Shown here piece after piece: positions 11,461-23,462 of a DNA stretch of 64,000 bases. Source of the stretch: Chlorocebus sabaeus (taxonomy: Eukaryota; Chordata; Mammalia; Primates; Cercopithecidae); NCBI RefSeq assembly GCF_047675955.1, contig NC_132911.1, positions 75,239,133 through 75,303,132 on the forward strand, in the 5' to 3' direction. The position numbers were made by a program, and so were the translations under genes. The notes under the pieces are model-generated. The model had not been told where the DNA came from. It ran no database searches and saw only the letters and a list, made by a program, of their open reading frames with translations. The first letter of the stretch is position 1, and the number at the start of each line of letters is the position of its first letter.

Positions 11461-11998
11461 TTTTTAAAAACTATTTTTCATAAGGCTTTAGCTGCCATAG
11501 ATAATGATTCCTCTGATGGATCTAGGGAAAGTACATTGAAAACCATCTGGACAGCATTCACTATTCTAGATGCCATTAAGAATATTTGTGATTCCTAGGA
11601 GATCAAAATATAAACATTAACAGGAGTTTGGAAAAAGCTGATTCCAGCCCTACATGGGTAAGCTGGAGGAGTTCAAGACTTCAGTGGAGGAAGTAACTGC
11701 GAATGTGGTGGAAATAGCAAGAGAAGTAGAATTAGAGTGGATCCTCAAGATGTGAATGAGTTGCTAGAATCTTATGATAAAATTTGAACAAATGAGGAGT
11801 TGTTTCCTTTGGATGAGCCAAGAAAGTGGTTTCTTGAGAGGGAATCCACTCCTACTGAAGATGCCATGAACATTATTGAAATGACAGCAAAGTACTTAGA
11901 ATATTACATCAGCTTAGTTGAGAAAAACAGAGGCAGGGTTTGAGAAGATTGTCTTTAATTTTGCAAGAAGTCCTACTGTGCATGAAAGGCTCTTAAAT

Positions 11999-12176
11999 AC
12001 AAAAAATTAGCCAGGCATGGTGGCATGCGCCTGTAGTCCCAGCTACTTGGGAGGCTGAGGCAGAATTGTTTGAACCTGGAAGGTGTAGGTTGCAGTGAGC
12101 CAAGATCGCACCACTGCACTCCAGCCTGGGTAACAGAGCGAGACTCTATTTCTAAAAAAAAAAAAAAAAAAAAAAA
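11999..12176 (+). mobile_element. 5'-truncated Alu within Tigger1
   Basis: The copy starts at the middle A-rich region (ACAAAAAATTAGCCAGGC) and runs to GACTCTATTTCT plus an A tail. Matching flanks CTCTTAAAT at 11990-11998 and 12179-12187 (longer with one mismatch) form a target-site duplication. It is a younger insertion than the host Tigger1. Confidence 0.93.
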
Positions 12177-12604
12177 GACTCTTAAATGGCTTTGCATTCC
12201 ATGCTACAGAGAAATATTTTTGAAAGAAAGAGTCAATTGATCAATTGATGTGGCAAACTTTATTGTTGTCTTATTTTAAGGAATTGCCACAGCCACCCCA
12301 ACCTTCAGCAACCTCCATCCTGCTCAGTCAGTAGCCATCAACACTGAGGCAGGACTTTTCACAACCAAAAGACTTGCTGAATGATCAGATAATTATTTGC
12401 ACTTTTTAGAAATAAAGTATTTTTAATTGAGGTATGTCCACTGTGTTATTAGACATAATGCTTTTACAGACTTAATAGACTATAGTGTTAACTTTTATAA
12501 GCACTGGGAAACAAAAAAATTTGTGTGACTTACTTTATTGCAATATTCACATTAATTGCTGTGATCTGGAATCAAATTTTCACTATTTCTGAAATATGCC
12601 TGTA

Positions 12605-13099
12605 TTAGCATTCAATGGTGATGAATTATCACAACTTAAATCAATACAATTAGATAGAACTTTTAAAATAAATATGAACTGCACAAAACAGATCAATCTG
12701 AAAAGCTTAGAGGTGCAAACAACTAGGGATGGTTTAGAATAAATGCTGTTCTACTGTGTGGTAATGTCAGTCATTGTGAAGTAAGTAGCACTAGTGAAAA
12801 GATGAGATGTCTGAGATTCCTGGAGCATACATGGAGAAGGTTTTTGAAGTGGTAGTTCTGGCCTTTTGCAGACTTTACCAATGCCTATATTTCAGACTTT
12901 TTAAAAAATAGATTAGGAGTGGTGATAGGTAGCCATTTAGTAGAAGTCTAAGGCAAGATGTATTTGGATTGATTAAAAGTTGAGAAAGCTGAGGACCCCA
13001 AAGAGGAGGAAGGTCTGGGATGAGTGATAAAAGATAAAGAGGGTTATTATCTTTTTTGATGGAGGGAGCATAAAAGTTGGGCCCATCACTGATTTTACA

Positions 13100-13100
<1 letters not shown>
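12605..13100. other. Unique DNA, nothing recognised
   Basis: No recognised repeat or gene between the Tigger1 end and the TG microsatellite. Confidence 0.4.

Positions 13101-13102
<2 letters not shown>

Positions 13103-13146
<44 letters not shown>
13103..13146. repeat. (TG)n microsatellite
   Basis: About 22 near-perfect TG units, followed by a short TATATA. The His/Thr-rich minus frame at 12973-13224 is a translation artefact of the repeat. Confidence 0.97.
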
Positions 13147-13153
<7 letters not shown>

Positions 13154-13696
13154 ATTATCAATAATGAGGTTTCAGAGCATGACAGCTCTGCTAACTTCAA
13201 AGCAATGTAGGAGCTACTTGGCATTTTTTTGTTTTGTTGGACATGTAGTGGTTGCTCAGTGCCTGTTAATTGAGATTGCAGGATAACTAAGCTGCTACTT
13301 TAAGATAAGCCACAAGTAATATGGGCAGGAGCATTTTATAAAGACCTAGTAAAGTATAATGTGAAATATTTTAGCATTGCTTTCAAGTTCTGAAAGTCTC
13401 AGGCAAATAGACAGTAATGCTAAGATCAATCATAACTGCAATGGTTCACTCTGAACCTAATGGCCAAAGACAGGCAGATCTGAGTTGCAGAGGTGCAACC
13501 AGAAATAACTACCAATCCTAAAAATAGCAGCTGTTGCAATAATTCAAAAGATGGTTTTTAACATCTTTGCTGACTGTGAATTGCTGTTCATTTGTCTTCT
13601 TATTGAAATTTGCAGCTTAACAGGAAATACAGAGAAAAATTTTATCATCATGTGTTTCAATAGTGGATTTTCTTGAGATAGTGGATATTATGGTTG
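13147..13696. other. Unique DNA, nothing recognised
   Basis: No recognised repeat or gene. Confidence 0.4.
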
Positions 13697-14072
13697 TAAT
13701 AGTCCGTTTTCACACTGCTATAAAGATACTACTCAGGATTGGGTAATTTTAAACAGAGGAGATTTAATTGACTCTCAGTTCTGCATGGCTGCCAGGGGGT
13801 GGGGCTCAGGAAACTTACATGGCAGAGGGGAAGCAGTCACTTTCTTCACAAGGCAGCAGGAGAGAGTGTGAACCTGTGAAGGAGGAACTGTCAAACACTC
13901 ATAAAACCATTAGGCCTCATGAGCACTCACTCACTATCATGAGAACAGCGTGCGGGAAACCACTCCTATGATCCAATTACCTCCTACCAGGACCCACCCT
14001 CGACACCTGGGGATATGGAGATTACAATTAAAGATAGATTTGGGTGGGAACACAACCAAAGCATATCAATGG
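13697..14072 (-). mobile_element. MaLR solo LTR (MST/THE1 type), minus strand
   Basis: The copy begins TAGTCCGTTTTCACACTGCTA and ends GGGAACACAACCAAAGCATATCA, the reverse complement of the MST/THE1 LTR. Internal blocks ACTCACTCACTATCATGAGAA and CCAATTACCTCC are typical. It has no internal MaLR sequence, so it is a solo LTR. The frames at 13768-14162 belong to it. Confidence 0.9.
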
Positions 14073-14387
14073 TGTTTTAAAAATTATTTGAACTTGAGGG
14101 CATGTGAATGTTTAATAAATAATATTGCAAAATATGTATTTAAATGTTTCATACAGTTCTGAAGGCTTTTCAGAAATAAAGCCAAATGTTTTAAAAATAT
14201 ATATATTTACCAAGTCCTTATGTCTGAAACTGGTATAGTTCAGGCTTCTTTGTTTCAGTCAATTGTAGTCTCCTAATTTATTATTCTAGAGAAGAAGTGA
14301 GCAAAATGAGAGTAGAAAGGAGGTTATGATGTAAGATGAAGGCCTGAATAACTCATACCTTTGTTAATTTATAAAAAGTTTAGAATG
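14073..14387. other. Unique DNA, nothing recognised
   Basis: An AT-rich spacer between the MST LTR and the AluY; it includes the left copy of the AluY duplication (14373-14386). Confidence 0.4.
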
Positions 14388-14689
14388 GGCCAGGCACAGA
14401 GGCTCACGCCTGTAATGCCAGCACTTTGGGAGGCCAAGGTGGGCGGATCACGAGGTCAGGAGATCGAGACCATCCTGGCTAACATGGTGAAACCCCATAT
14501 CGACTAAAAATACAAAAAATTAGCCGGGCGTGGTGGCAGGCGCCTGTAGTCCCAGCTACTTGGGAGGCTGAGGCAGAAGAATGGCGTGAACCCGGGAGGC
14601 GGAGCTTGCAGTGAGCTGAGATCGAGCCACTGCACTCTAGCCTGGGCGACAGAGTGAGACTCCGTCTCAAAAAAAAAAAAAAAAAAAAA
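14388..14689 (+). mobile_element. AluY, full length
   Basis: A complete Alu from GGCCAGGCACAGAGG to CTCCGTCTC plus an A tail. It has the Y-type right monomer (GAATGGCGTGAACCCGGGAG and GGCGGAGCTTGCAGTGAGC) and many preserved CpGs. The target-site duplication AAAAAGTTTAGAATG flanks it at 14373-14387 and about 14685-14699. AluY restricts the genome to Old World primates and apes. Confidence 0.95.
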
Positions 14690-14699
14690 GTTTAGAATG

Positions 14700-16756
14700 A
14701 TTTGTGAAGACAACACAAATCAAAGTCCCAATATGAAATACACATCTAGGAAGTGAGATCCTAAATATTATTAACAACATTACTTAAAAAAAATCAGTTC
14801 CTATTGCTTACATTCTTACTGTCATTAGGTATCAAGCCAGACAAAAATGTTATTTTGTCTTCAGCATAGACTAAGGGTAAGTCTACTTTTGCATTTAACT
14901 GATAGTTTTTATTTAAAATAGTAAAATAATTATTGGATAGTCTTTGATTATCTGTTACTCTAAAGTCTCCAGTTCAGCTACCAATTTCAACTTCTATTAA
15001 ATCACTAGTGAAAGTATAAAATCCAATCTCTTTGCTAGCAAAAGTCATTTAGTACAGTAATAGTAGTAAAAGAGGTAATATGGAATGGGATTTTTAAAAT
15101 GAACGAGGATGGATGATGAAGGTAAAATTTTAACAGCTGAACTCAGCTAAACTCTAGAAGCAGATTCAAAATTTCTCAAAACACACGTACACACTAAAAA
15201 ATAACATAACATAACATAACATAACGTAACGTAACATAAAGCAATGCAAAAGGTATTCTACTAGTGGCAATGTAAAAAAATTGGGCAAATTATCTTGTGA
15301 AAACTCAGAGGGTTTTTTGATAGGGTCTGATTTGAGTTCCACTTCTCTCCAGTTTCACACATGGTTTGAATTAATGTCTCTAGCTGTTGGAAAAAAAATA
15401 TTACATTTTAGGATTGCATTTAAAAGTGCATAGTTTCCACAAATAGGTTGGTAATGGCCATCTTGAGGAATATTTTTCTAAAGATAGTTTTAATATCACT
15501 ACCTCCCACAAAGTGAAATCTGGTTGATGGTGTAGACAGTTCAAATCCAACATCAATGGTTAGGGGTATAGTCCCTTTATACATGTATAAGTTCAGATAT
15601 AAAATTCTGGCTAATTCTAACCCCTCAGTGTAGGTCTGGTGCTGTATCAAATACCTGCTGATGCAAGAAACACATACAGATGCCCAGTCACTCAGTACCA
15701 AGTTAGTGCTCCTCTTGTCCTGGTACCAAATCGTTCCAACCTAAGATCAGGCCTGAGTGGCAGCACCTCCTGTCCTTACATTTTAATTTCACTTAGTTGA
15801 CTAAATCTTCAATACTGTGTGCTACATTTTTAGTGCCAAAATCTATCCACTTAACACCTTTCTAGGTCACCATTTCTGCCCCCCTTTCAATCTATGGTCT
15901 TGTGTTCTGTTCCTGCCAAACAATAACTTCATTTGTGGTTCCGCTTTCTGAAAGCCCTAGAATGAGTCTTCTTGTTGCTGTCTTTTCTATATCCGTGTCC
16001 CCACATGTCTTTCCTTAGAAGAGTGAGTGCCCACTTTTACTCACGTTAAGATTCAGTCCTGACTTATCCTGGTCATGAACCATTTTTGCTTTGTTAGAAA
16101 GGAATATTGGGTCTTGTTTTCCAGCTTTGAGAAGAACTCATTTTATGTACACAGGTCACCTAAGTTGCAGTAAATTAATTTGATAGAGGTTATCTGTGCA
16201 TAGGTGTAGAATAAACACAAATATGATTTATACTTCTTCTTAGGAACAAATGCCTATAGCAAACCAACCATTCACTCAGTCGCTAGATCTTTATAGGAAA
16301 CAGTGTTGTCACATATGCAGGAATCCAGATCACAGAAGCTTTTGAACTCAAATTACTGTGTGTCTGGCCTTTCTATAGAAAACAAATTGTTAAGTTCACT
16401 GGTGTTTGTAGAAATGCTTTAGAAAGCTGTCTGCTTGCTCACTAACACTTTAGCTTTCCTGATGTTCTTTAAAATTCTGTTTTGCATAAGGGTAAAACTT
16501 AAATTAGGTGTTAAAATATCTTCTACCAAGGGTATCAGAACTTGGAGGCTTTAAAGGTGGACTCAACTGGGTGTATAGTAATATCATTCAGTGGCATGTC
16601 AGGGCAAACACTAAATATGCAAGGCCAGCGTAACATGGGGAGTGGGTGTGAGAGAATTATTCTTGGAAATGTGAGTTTTCTTTGAATCAGTGTTATAGAG
16701 GCCTGTGTATAGTCATTGTCCTCTTGCAGATGCAGATTAGGTATTAAAAATAATTC
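14700..16756. other. Unique DNA with one pentanucleotide repeat
   Basis: No recognised interspersed repeat. The minus frames at 15420-15701 and 16535-16837 have no family signature (the second runs into the next Alu). The (ATAAC)n array is listed separately. Confidence 0.4.
15201..15238. repeat. (ATAAC)n pentanucleotide microsatellite
   Basis: Seven to eight ATAAC units, two of them CGTAAC variants. A common source of short length variation. Confidence 0.92.
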
Positions 16757-17022
16757 TGCCTGTAATCCCAGCACTTTGGAAGGCCAAGGAGGGTGGATCA
16801 CTTGAGGCCAGGCATTCAAGACCAGCCTGTCCAACATGACAAAACCCTGTCTCTACTGAAAATACAAAAGTTAGACAGGCATGATGGCACGTGCTTTACC
16901 CGGGTGGCTAAGGCACGAGAATTGCTTGAATCTGGGAGGCAGAGGTTGCAGTGAGTCAAGATTGTGCCACTGCACTCCAGCCTGAGCAACAGAGCAAGAC
17001 TATCCAAAAAAAAAAAAAAAAT
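16757..17022 (+). mobile_element. Alu (S/J-type), slightly 5' truncated
   Basis: Runs from GCCTGTAATCCCAGCAC through both monomers to AGCAAGACTATCC plus A tail. The first dozen bases of the left monomer are missing, and part of the right monomer is lost near 16895 (GTGCTTTACCCGGGTGGC). CpG decay is advanced. Confidence 0.93.
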
Positions 17023-18203
17023 CAATTTTCTTAAAATCCCTGAAATCCCAATCTGTCTCTGCCATAGATTTTTTCCAGCTAGACATTGTAGAACGTTGAC
17101 CAATCATCCCACTCCACATAATATTGGGATATTGGGGTGGAGGGATGCAGGGTTATTCATCATTATCTTTCTATCCTGGACCATTTTCTCAAAGGTGTTT
17201 TAACTCCTAGCCATGACATTCTTCTGTTGTTTTTTCTGTGTGGGTGGCAGATTCTACTATAAGTAGTTCTTCTAAAATAGTCTTGTTGATAGCCAGTTTG
17301 TTGGTAATATTTGCTGTATAGTGTATTAATTCTCATTAGTTGAGAGTATGTAATAGAGTCCCCTGTAATGGTTCTCATTTTGTTATGAGTGTAAATAATG
17401 GGAAAATAAAAAGTGACCTGTAATACACATAAATAAAAGTATTTCAGAGATAAGGTATTATGACTTCAGTATTGACCAGGACATGATAAATAGGGGACAC
17501 ATGTTCCCACTCTGTGTATTAACTCTGTGATTTTGGTCAAGTAAGCTCAAGAATCTCAGTTTGCTTGTTTGTAAATCGTGACGGTAGTAACATCAACACA
17601 TAGTGGTATTATAAAGACTAATTGAGTTAATGCATATGAAACCCATAGCAAAGTACCTGCTATAATACCTAAGTTCATGCTCAATATAACATAAATTGAG
17701 AATCTGCAAATGCAGAAGTTTTGATGGATGCCGGAAAAAATTTTGACTTTCAGAATCAATACAACTGTCTATTAATTGATCCACATTATATTATAGTCAT
17801 CCTGAGATAAAGAGGCAGAATCAGAAACTGCCTACAGCTTATGAATTTCTGAGTTACAAGCTGAGATACTTTCTGGTTCAACTTGGAGAAGGGCACATGC
17901 ATAAATGTTATGATAGCATATACAAACAAGAAAATAAGATTCCATTATCTGGGAATCTTGTTTTCTAAGAAGCAGTTCACTTGCCTACAGATTCAAATGT
18001 CTTGAAAAGAAAAGATCCATTTCCCACAGGACCCATTGATTAATGGTTCAGTCCAGTCCTCAGAGAACTATTGGAAAAATTAAAAGAGATGTTATGGGTG
18101 AAGAGTTTAGTGCATTGCCTTACTTATACTAAGAACTAAATAACTATTAACTATTGGTTTGTCTAACTTTGTCCTTATTCACAACTTATAGGTGGGATAT
18201 TAT
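17023..18203. other. Unique DNA, nothing recognised
   Basis: No recognised repeat, RNA gene or convincing frame. Confidence 0.4.
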
Positions 18204-18540
18204 CTTAGTCTGCTTAGGCTATTATAACAAAATACCATAAACTACGTGGCTTAAACAGCAGAAATTTATTTCTAACAGTCTGAAAGCTGGCAAGTTCAAG
18301 ATCAAGGTGTAGAGAGATTAGCTTCTGGTGAGGGCCTGCTTCTGTGCTTGTAGATAGCTGTCTTCTCACTTTATCCTCCCATGGCCTTTCCTAGGTGTGC
18401 GCTCCCAGAAAGAGAAATATCTCATGTCTCTTTTTCTTTTTTATAAGCAAATTAATTCCATAATGAGGGCCCTGACCTCATGACCTAATCTAATTACTTC
18501 CCAAATACCCTACTTCTAAATACCATTGCACTAATTGAGT
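18204..18540 (-). mobile_element. MLT1-type MaLR LTR, minus strand
   Basis: Begins TTAGTCTGCTTAGGCTATTATAACAAAATACC and continues with AGCAGAAATTTATTTCTAACAG, TTCAAGATCAAGGTG, CTTCTCACTTTATCCTCCCATGG and TGAGGGCCCTGACCTCATGACC. These are in the order expected for a reversed MLT1 LTR. The distal end is lost. It is an old, eutherian-wide family. Confidence 0.85.
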
Positions 18541-18559
18541 AGAGGAATTGAGAGTCTGA

Positions 18560-18648
18560 CTGCTCATTAAGCACAACTCTACTCACCATACTTCCTTTAG
18601 TACCTGTAGGTGCTTGGCGAATGTTTGTGGAATGAATGAATGAGTAGT
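18560..18648 (+). mobile_element. Possible L2 3'-end fragment
   Basis: TACCTGTAGGTGCTTGGCGAATGTTTGTGGAATGAATGAATGA resembles the L2 terminal segment with its GAATGAATG end. Short and weak. Confidence 0.4.
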
Positions 18649-19110
18649 CTTGCAACTGAGTTAATATCATTAGGAGAAGGATTGACCCAGACCATTAAGC
18701 TTTACAACTCTACTTCCATGCTGCTAACACCAGAATGAGTGGTAAGCCAAATAATGCCATGAATGGTGGAAATTATGGAGGAGGCCAATGAGTGTTTATT
18801 GAATGAATTAATTGGAAAATGTGAATCTACCCTAAAGTACAGGTCCCAGAACCATGCTCAGACATTTAACAGTTCTCAGGGTGTTTCCTGGGACACCAGC
18901 TGATTGCACAACATCCCAACTGGTACATAACGGTCAAACCCCAGCTTATAACTGCAACTCCTGTGTCTTTCCATACCCCCTTTACCACCACCCCCCACCT
19001 CCAACTTATAGTGACTGGGGAACTACCTGATTACAATCCTTCCCATTGGAAACCAAACAAACTCAATGAGTCAAGCAGCAAATTACAATGGATCAGGGGC
19101 CTTGATAGAT
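18649..19110. other. Unique DNA, nothing recognised
   Basis: No recognised repeat or gene. Confidence 0.4.
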
Positions 19111-19114
19111 GGTA

Positions 19115-19250
19115 CTGAGTAAGAGTTATGGCTAGGTGTTCAAGCATTTTGGGTTCTAGTCCCAGCTTTGGTGCCACCTCATCTTGTAAGCAGGAAAAAA
19201 GGTGTTAACCTTTCTGAGATTCAGCTTTACAGAATCATCTGGGCCTTTAC
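19115..19250 (+). mobile_element. MIR SINE fragment
   Basis: GGGTTCTAGTCCCAGCTTTGGTGCCACC followed by TTAACCTTTCTGAGATTCAG matches the MIR core and the section after it. Both ends are lost. Confidence 0.6.
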
Positions 19251-20795
19251 TGGCCTCAGTGGTTCAGTGACTGAATAGAGCCCCCCATATCAAAATCTCT
19301 GCCTTCATATTTGGGTTCCTGCTTGGTTTGCTCCTTGCCACCTGATGGTAGGTATCCTGGCTGCTCAAGTTCTGGTGTAACTTGACTGCTTGAGTTGCAC
19401 TTGCTGCCTGCTCTGGCCAATTCTTATCTCAGGATTTTTCTCCCAGGTACCAGATCTATGAACTGCTGTGACCTGTCAGATCCACAAAGACATTCTCAAA
19501 ACCTCCATACACAGATTTGGCACCTGGAAGTTTTGCCACATTGCCATCTAAGCAGCAGCTGGAGATCTATCTCCTGATCTTCTCTGTCTTCCTGGAGCTT
19601 TTCACTGTAGCATTGCTGGTCACAGTCAGGTTCTTGTCTGTGCCATGGTTACTCCGGCTTCTCCGGGGCCCTCCACTTGGATGCTCCTTCCTTTCTCTCC
19701 ATCTGCGCACACTCTCCACATTCCAGGCACCACTGTAACCCTCACATGTTTCATGAAGGCATCACCTATCATTTCGTCTGCACTGGTCAACCCTGACAGC
19801 AGTTTCTGCCTGTACCGCTCAGTGTAATCTTATTAAATATTTAAAGTATCTGTAATTCTTCCATGAAATATTGTGATCCTTAGGGACAAGAATTGTAGCT
19901 TGTGCCTTTCTTCAGTGTCCAGCACAATGTTATGTATAAGGTAGTAGGTATTTAAATTTATTTACTTCATTATTTATTTAGGTTATTTATTATTATATAA
20001 ATGTATTGCGTACAATAATTAATTCACTGAAGACCATTTCATTGTGATCAAGTTAGTTGGTTATCATTCTGTATTCAATGTATTTGTTTTCTTGTCTTCC
20101 AAAGGTCATTCTTAGCACATCAGAGTAATTGCAAAATTCTCTTGTTCTTGGGAAAGAAAATATAAATTAAAGGCAATTTTGTTCTATTTCTGTTTATTGT
20201 TTTTGGGTGAGAATTAGCAAGATGGTAAGGAAATCATCTAGGACTTATAAGTCCTTGGAGATTTGAGAGGTCACTTCTTGATGTCCTGGAGTACCCGAAG
20301 AAGTTTTCGGTGGTTTCTAGAACTCTTCATGCATGACCCATTCAGAATAGATGTTTTGTCAAGATTCTTTCAGATCCCTGATCTAAATATTTTTAATGTG
20401 CCACAAATTTTAAATATCCCCAAGTAATCATTCTTTAATACCTTGATTCTCAAATTGAATGTCATATTCCTCTTGGTTTTATTATCTATCAAAAGTTGTT
20501 TTTCCAACTGCTTGTCTCTTGGTATAGAACTCCTTTGTCATTATTTTTTCAACATGTAGTCTCTTCAGATCATCTGGTACAGTTTGTCAACAGTCATTCA
20601 ATTTCCATTTTCTAGCCCTGTGGACTAGGTAGTGTATATATATAATTTTACCTCATTTTTCACTAACTTGCCAATAAAATTTATTGGGCTTTTGTTACAC
20701 TGAACTAGTTTAATTTGTTTGTCTTCTAAATATGCTCAGCATCTCTATTTTAAAGCATGATTTACCTTAACGTTAAATTTCTTTTATAAAGTAAT
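19251..20795. other. Unique DNA; weak L2/MIR-like end at 19868-19955
   Basis: Mostly unrecognised. At 19868-19955 CTTAGGGACAAGAATTGTAG...CCAGCACAATG...GTAGGTATT resembles the 3' end shared by many L2 copies. Small frames at 19395-19827 show no family signature. Confidence 0.4.
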
Positions 20796-20799
20796 AATA

Positions 20800-21018
20800 A
20801 TAATATACCAGATGAAATGCCTATACAATATTAAGCTCTGTACATGTCAAATAATGCATATGACATTATTTAATCCCACAGAAAACCTAAGAGCTATGTG
20901 TAACCTGACACATTGAAGAGATGGACAAAACCGAGGCTGATCCTTGGGATCCTGGTCATAAAGAGGGCATCAGGAAAAACTAGAATTTGAACTCTGCTCT
21001 TTCTAACACAGTACATTG
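20800..21018 (-). mobile_element. MIR SINE fragment, minus strand
   Basis: TGACATTATTTAATCCCACAG, GAAGAGATGGACAAAACCGAGGCTGA and GAATTTGAACTCTGCTCTTTCTAACACAGTACATTG follow the reversed MIR order. Diverged. Confidence 0.6.
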
Positions 21019-21246
21019 ATTTTTCAGCAGAGGAGATAAATAACGAAAATAATTACTTGAATCTGCCATGAATGAATTTTTTAAAAGTTGTGCCAAGAGT
21101 GAAACTGTTGAAAAATAAAAGAAATTCTGACTTAAATAACAGCTTTTCTTCAAGCTAATGGACAAAAAAATGAAAAATTTGGTGGCTTGACATATACATA
21201 TACTTTTATACAGATAGTTATATGTAAGCACACTATGTATATCTAT

Positions 21247-21249
21247 AAA

Positions 21250-21282
<33 letters not shown>

Positions 21283-21290
21283 AGATGGAT
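21247..21290. repeat. (TA)n(CA)n compound microsatellite
   Basis: An alternating TA run passes into about ten CA units. The adjacent TATATATATATCCGCACACAC continues the low-complexity tract. Confidence 0.9.
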
Positions 21291-21300
21291 ATATATATAT

Positions 21301-21362
21301 CCGCACACACACCTGGAACTAAGAATAATATACACACACACACCTGGAACTAAGAATAATAT
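21301..21362. repeat. 31-bp tandem duplication, two copies
   Basis: A unit made of a CA run plus CCTGGAACTAAGAATAATAT occurs twice with a 31-bp period (CCTGGAACT at 21312 and 21343). It probably arose by slippage at the neighbouring CA repeats. Confidence 0.9.
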
Positions 21363-21479
21363 AAAATCATGCCTGTCCTAGTTAGAATTATAATACCCAA
21401 GAATGCAGTAAAGATGAAATATAAATGTCTCTAGCATCATCAAGCTGTTTATTGAAATAGTTTACAAAAAGGAAATAAC

Positions 21480-21955
21480 ATCATTCATTTTAAAGTCCCC
21501 CTAATGAGAGACACTGTGCTTGAAGCAGGATGACCTTTCCTTTATTAGTGTGAATTTACCTTCCAGGCAAACATTTTTCAATCAACACTAATTTGCATAT
21601 AATTTATCAAGAGAGAAGAAGTGCAAAATAATTTTGTTTAAAGATTTCTCTTTGTTTTAAGTGTCATTAGCAGTTCTGACTAATCCGATTTTTACAATCT
21701 CATCAGGCGCTTTTAGAAAATCTCCCTGAACTCATCTGGAGGATGCATTTATTCCTAAGTGTCCTATATTGCATTACAGCACAGCGGAGAGGCGCAGTCC
21801 GCTGCAGATGTTTATGTGAAATGCAGTTAACACTCTGCCAATTTAGTTTTTATAGGGACACAATCAATTTTTATTCATTTAAAAACCAGAATGCTTTCTT
21901 TTATTGTGTGCAGCCTCTCCTGATTATACAGCTAAACAAATTATTTCTCTGTTTG
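21480..21955. promoter_or_regulatory. Candidate conserved non-coding element
   Basis: Repeat-free DNA with an octamer ATTTGCAT at 21591-21598, several TAAT cores and retained CpGs in an AT-rich setting (GGCGC, ACAGCGGAGAGGCGCAG, GTCCGC at about 21700-21805). Such a mixture is typical of constrained enhancers, but no alignment was possible, so this is inference only. Confidence 0.3.
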
Positions 21956-21962
21956 TACTAAA

Positions 21963-23384
21963 TGGTACTATTGCGGAAAGGCAATGGCATGGTATAAGTA
22001 TACCATATATACATCAGGCAAGTAAATAATGGTTCTCTCTTAGGGTATGTTCCTTGGAATGGGTTATTTGAACCAATTTTTTTTAGTTTTACTTACTGTA
22101 AATACACATAAATGGAATGTGAATCTTGCATTGGGTAGTTAATGGGATGTGCTATCTGATTTTGCATTTTGATAGAGTTTTATAGTTTATAGGTGACTTT
22201 TATGTACATTATGTCATATCATTTAAGATGCTTAAGTTCTATTGTTCAGACTTTGGAATATTGAGGCCTTTCCATTGTTCTTCAAAAAGATTCCTGTAGC
22301 GCTATAGGTTCATTGTGCTATAATTTTAAAATGCATCATTGAATGTCAGTATTCTTGACAATATGTAGCAAAATATTTAAAGGACCAAAATTAAAATGAT
22401 ATTGGTGATAGAGGAGAAATACATTTGTATATTTAAATCCTTTAAAATTCATCATGTTCAAGTTTAATGGAACCTCATAACAATGGAGTGGAGAGAGATT
22501 ACCAAAATTGGCATTGTAGACCACCATCCTTATCAGACTCTTAGTATATTTGAATCCATGCAACGTTGAAGTGGGTTGAATATTACCAAGAGAAGGCTCT
22601 GGATCAGGACATATTCTTGGGAGTTAATAGAGGGTAGACAGCCTCTCTGTGAAATTGTGTAGATCCCCTTTATCGGGTAACACTAACTATATTCTTTTAA
22701 ATTATGCTTATATAGAGTTTTGTATGTTTGAGATTTAAGCAGCATGGGAAATACCATAGACATGGTTAAGGAAAAGTAGAAAAAGGTCTATAAATAGCCT
22801 TCTGCTTTATCTTAATAGCCCCTCTTCCCCCAAACCCAGAATTCTTAATTAAGTGGTAAGATCATTTCCATATATATTTTTATCCCAAAGACAAACCTTT
22901 ATTTTAGAGCTCACTTCCATTTAGTTTATATGTCAGTAGATAATTTTAATAATTAAAAGGAAAAATAAATATATTTATATATGAGTCAATGTATTTATTC
23001 AATAAAACATTATGATACCCATATATCATTATATGTTAGCTCTGCCCTCAAGAAGCTCACAGTTTACTTTGGTAGCAAAGGTTAAACATCATCATGACAA
23101 ACAATAAAAGCAGATTGTAAGTTTAGTATTGCAATGTAAGAGATTCCATGGGGCAGCTGTGATTATCGGTCATGTGAGTATAATCATAATAAATGGAGTG
23201 AGTCCAGAGAAAGAACCACCATGGGCTGGAGAAATCTATCCTTGAATGATGGATAGGAGTTGGATAGATAGAAAGTACAAATCTGGAGAAATTGACTTTA
23301 CTTACTTAAAAGATGCATTTGCCCATTTTCAGAACAGTGAATTTTTTTATGAGTCTATAAAAGGAAGCCACGTGGTCGTGTGCA
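21963..23384. other. Unique AT-rich DNA
   Basis: No secure repeat or gene. At about 22990-23130 TGCCCTCAAGAAGCTCACAGTTTAC resembles a phrase found in ancient mammalian repeats, but the copy is too decayed to name. Confidence 0.4.
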
Positions 23385-23462
23385 ATGTGTGTGTGTGTGT
23401 GTACATATATATACATAGTGTATTTGTGTATGCACATATATATGTGTGTGAGTGCACACAGA
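23385..23462. repeat. TG/TA low-complexity tract
   Basis: (TG)n followed by alternating TACATATATA and TGTGTGTG segments. The Cys/Val/Tyr-rich frame at 23246-23512 translates it. Confidence 0.85.

Larger units (their letters stand above)
9825..12395 (+). pseudogene. Tigger1 transposase, dead copy
   Basis: This is the remnant of a pogo-type DDE transposase, which would cut and paste the transposon at TA dinucleotides. The former start ATG (9825) is followed by an in-frame TGA at the third codon, and many further stops and indels are present. Where a catalytic Asp-Glu would be expected (about 10362-10371, context TTTCAATATAAACAAAAG) the codons now read Asn-Lys, so catalysis is lost. A TRAPPC2 retrocopy and an Alu interrupt the frame. 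The end is approximate. It is fossil sequence with no expected product. Confidence 0.85.
9413..12602 (+). mobile_element. Tigger1 (pogo/Tc1-mariner) DNA transposon, near full length
   Basis: The left end CAGGAATACCTC and right end ATATGCCTG form decayed terminal inverted repeats, flanked by TA at 9411-9412 and 12603-12604, the pogo target duplication. After removal of the TRAPPC2 retrocopy (about 600 bp) and the Alu (about 180 bp) roughly 2.4 kb remains, the length of Tigger1. The transposase body is recognisable throughout. A 19-bp unit is tandemly doubled at 10277-10295 and 10299-10317. Confidence 0.93.

Noticed and set aside
15201..15238. Short regular repeats as a possible CRISPR-like array
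   Set aside because: Units are 5 bp with no spacers: a simple microsatellite in a primate genome.
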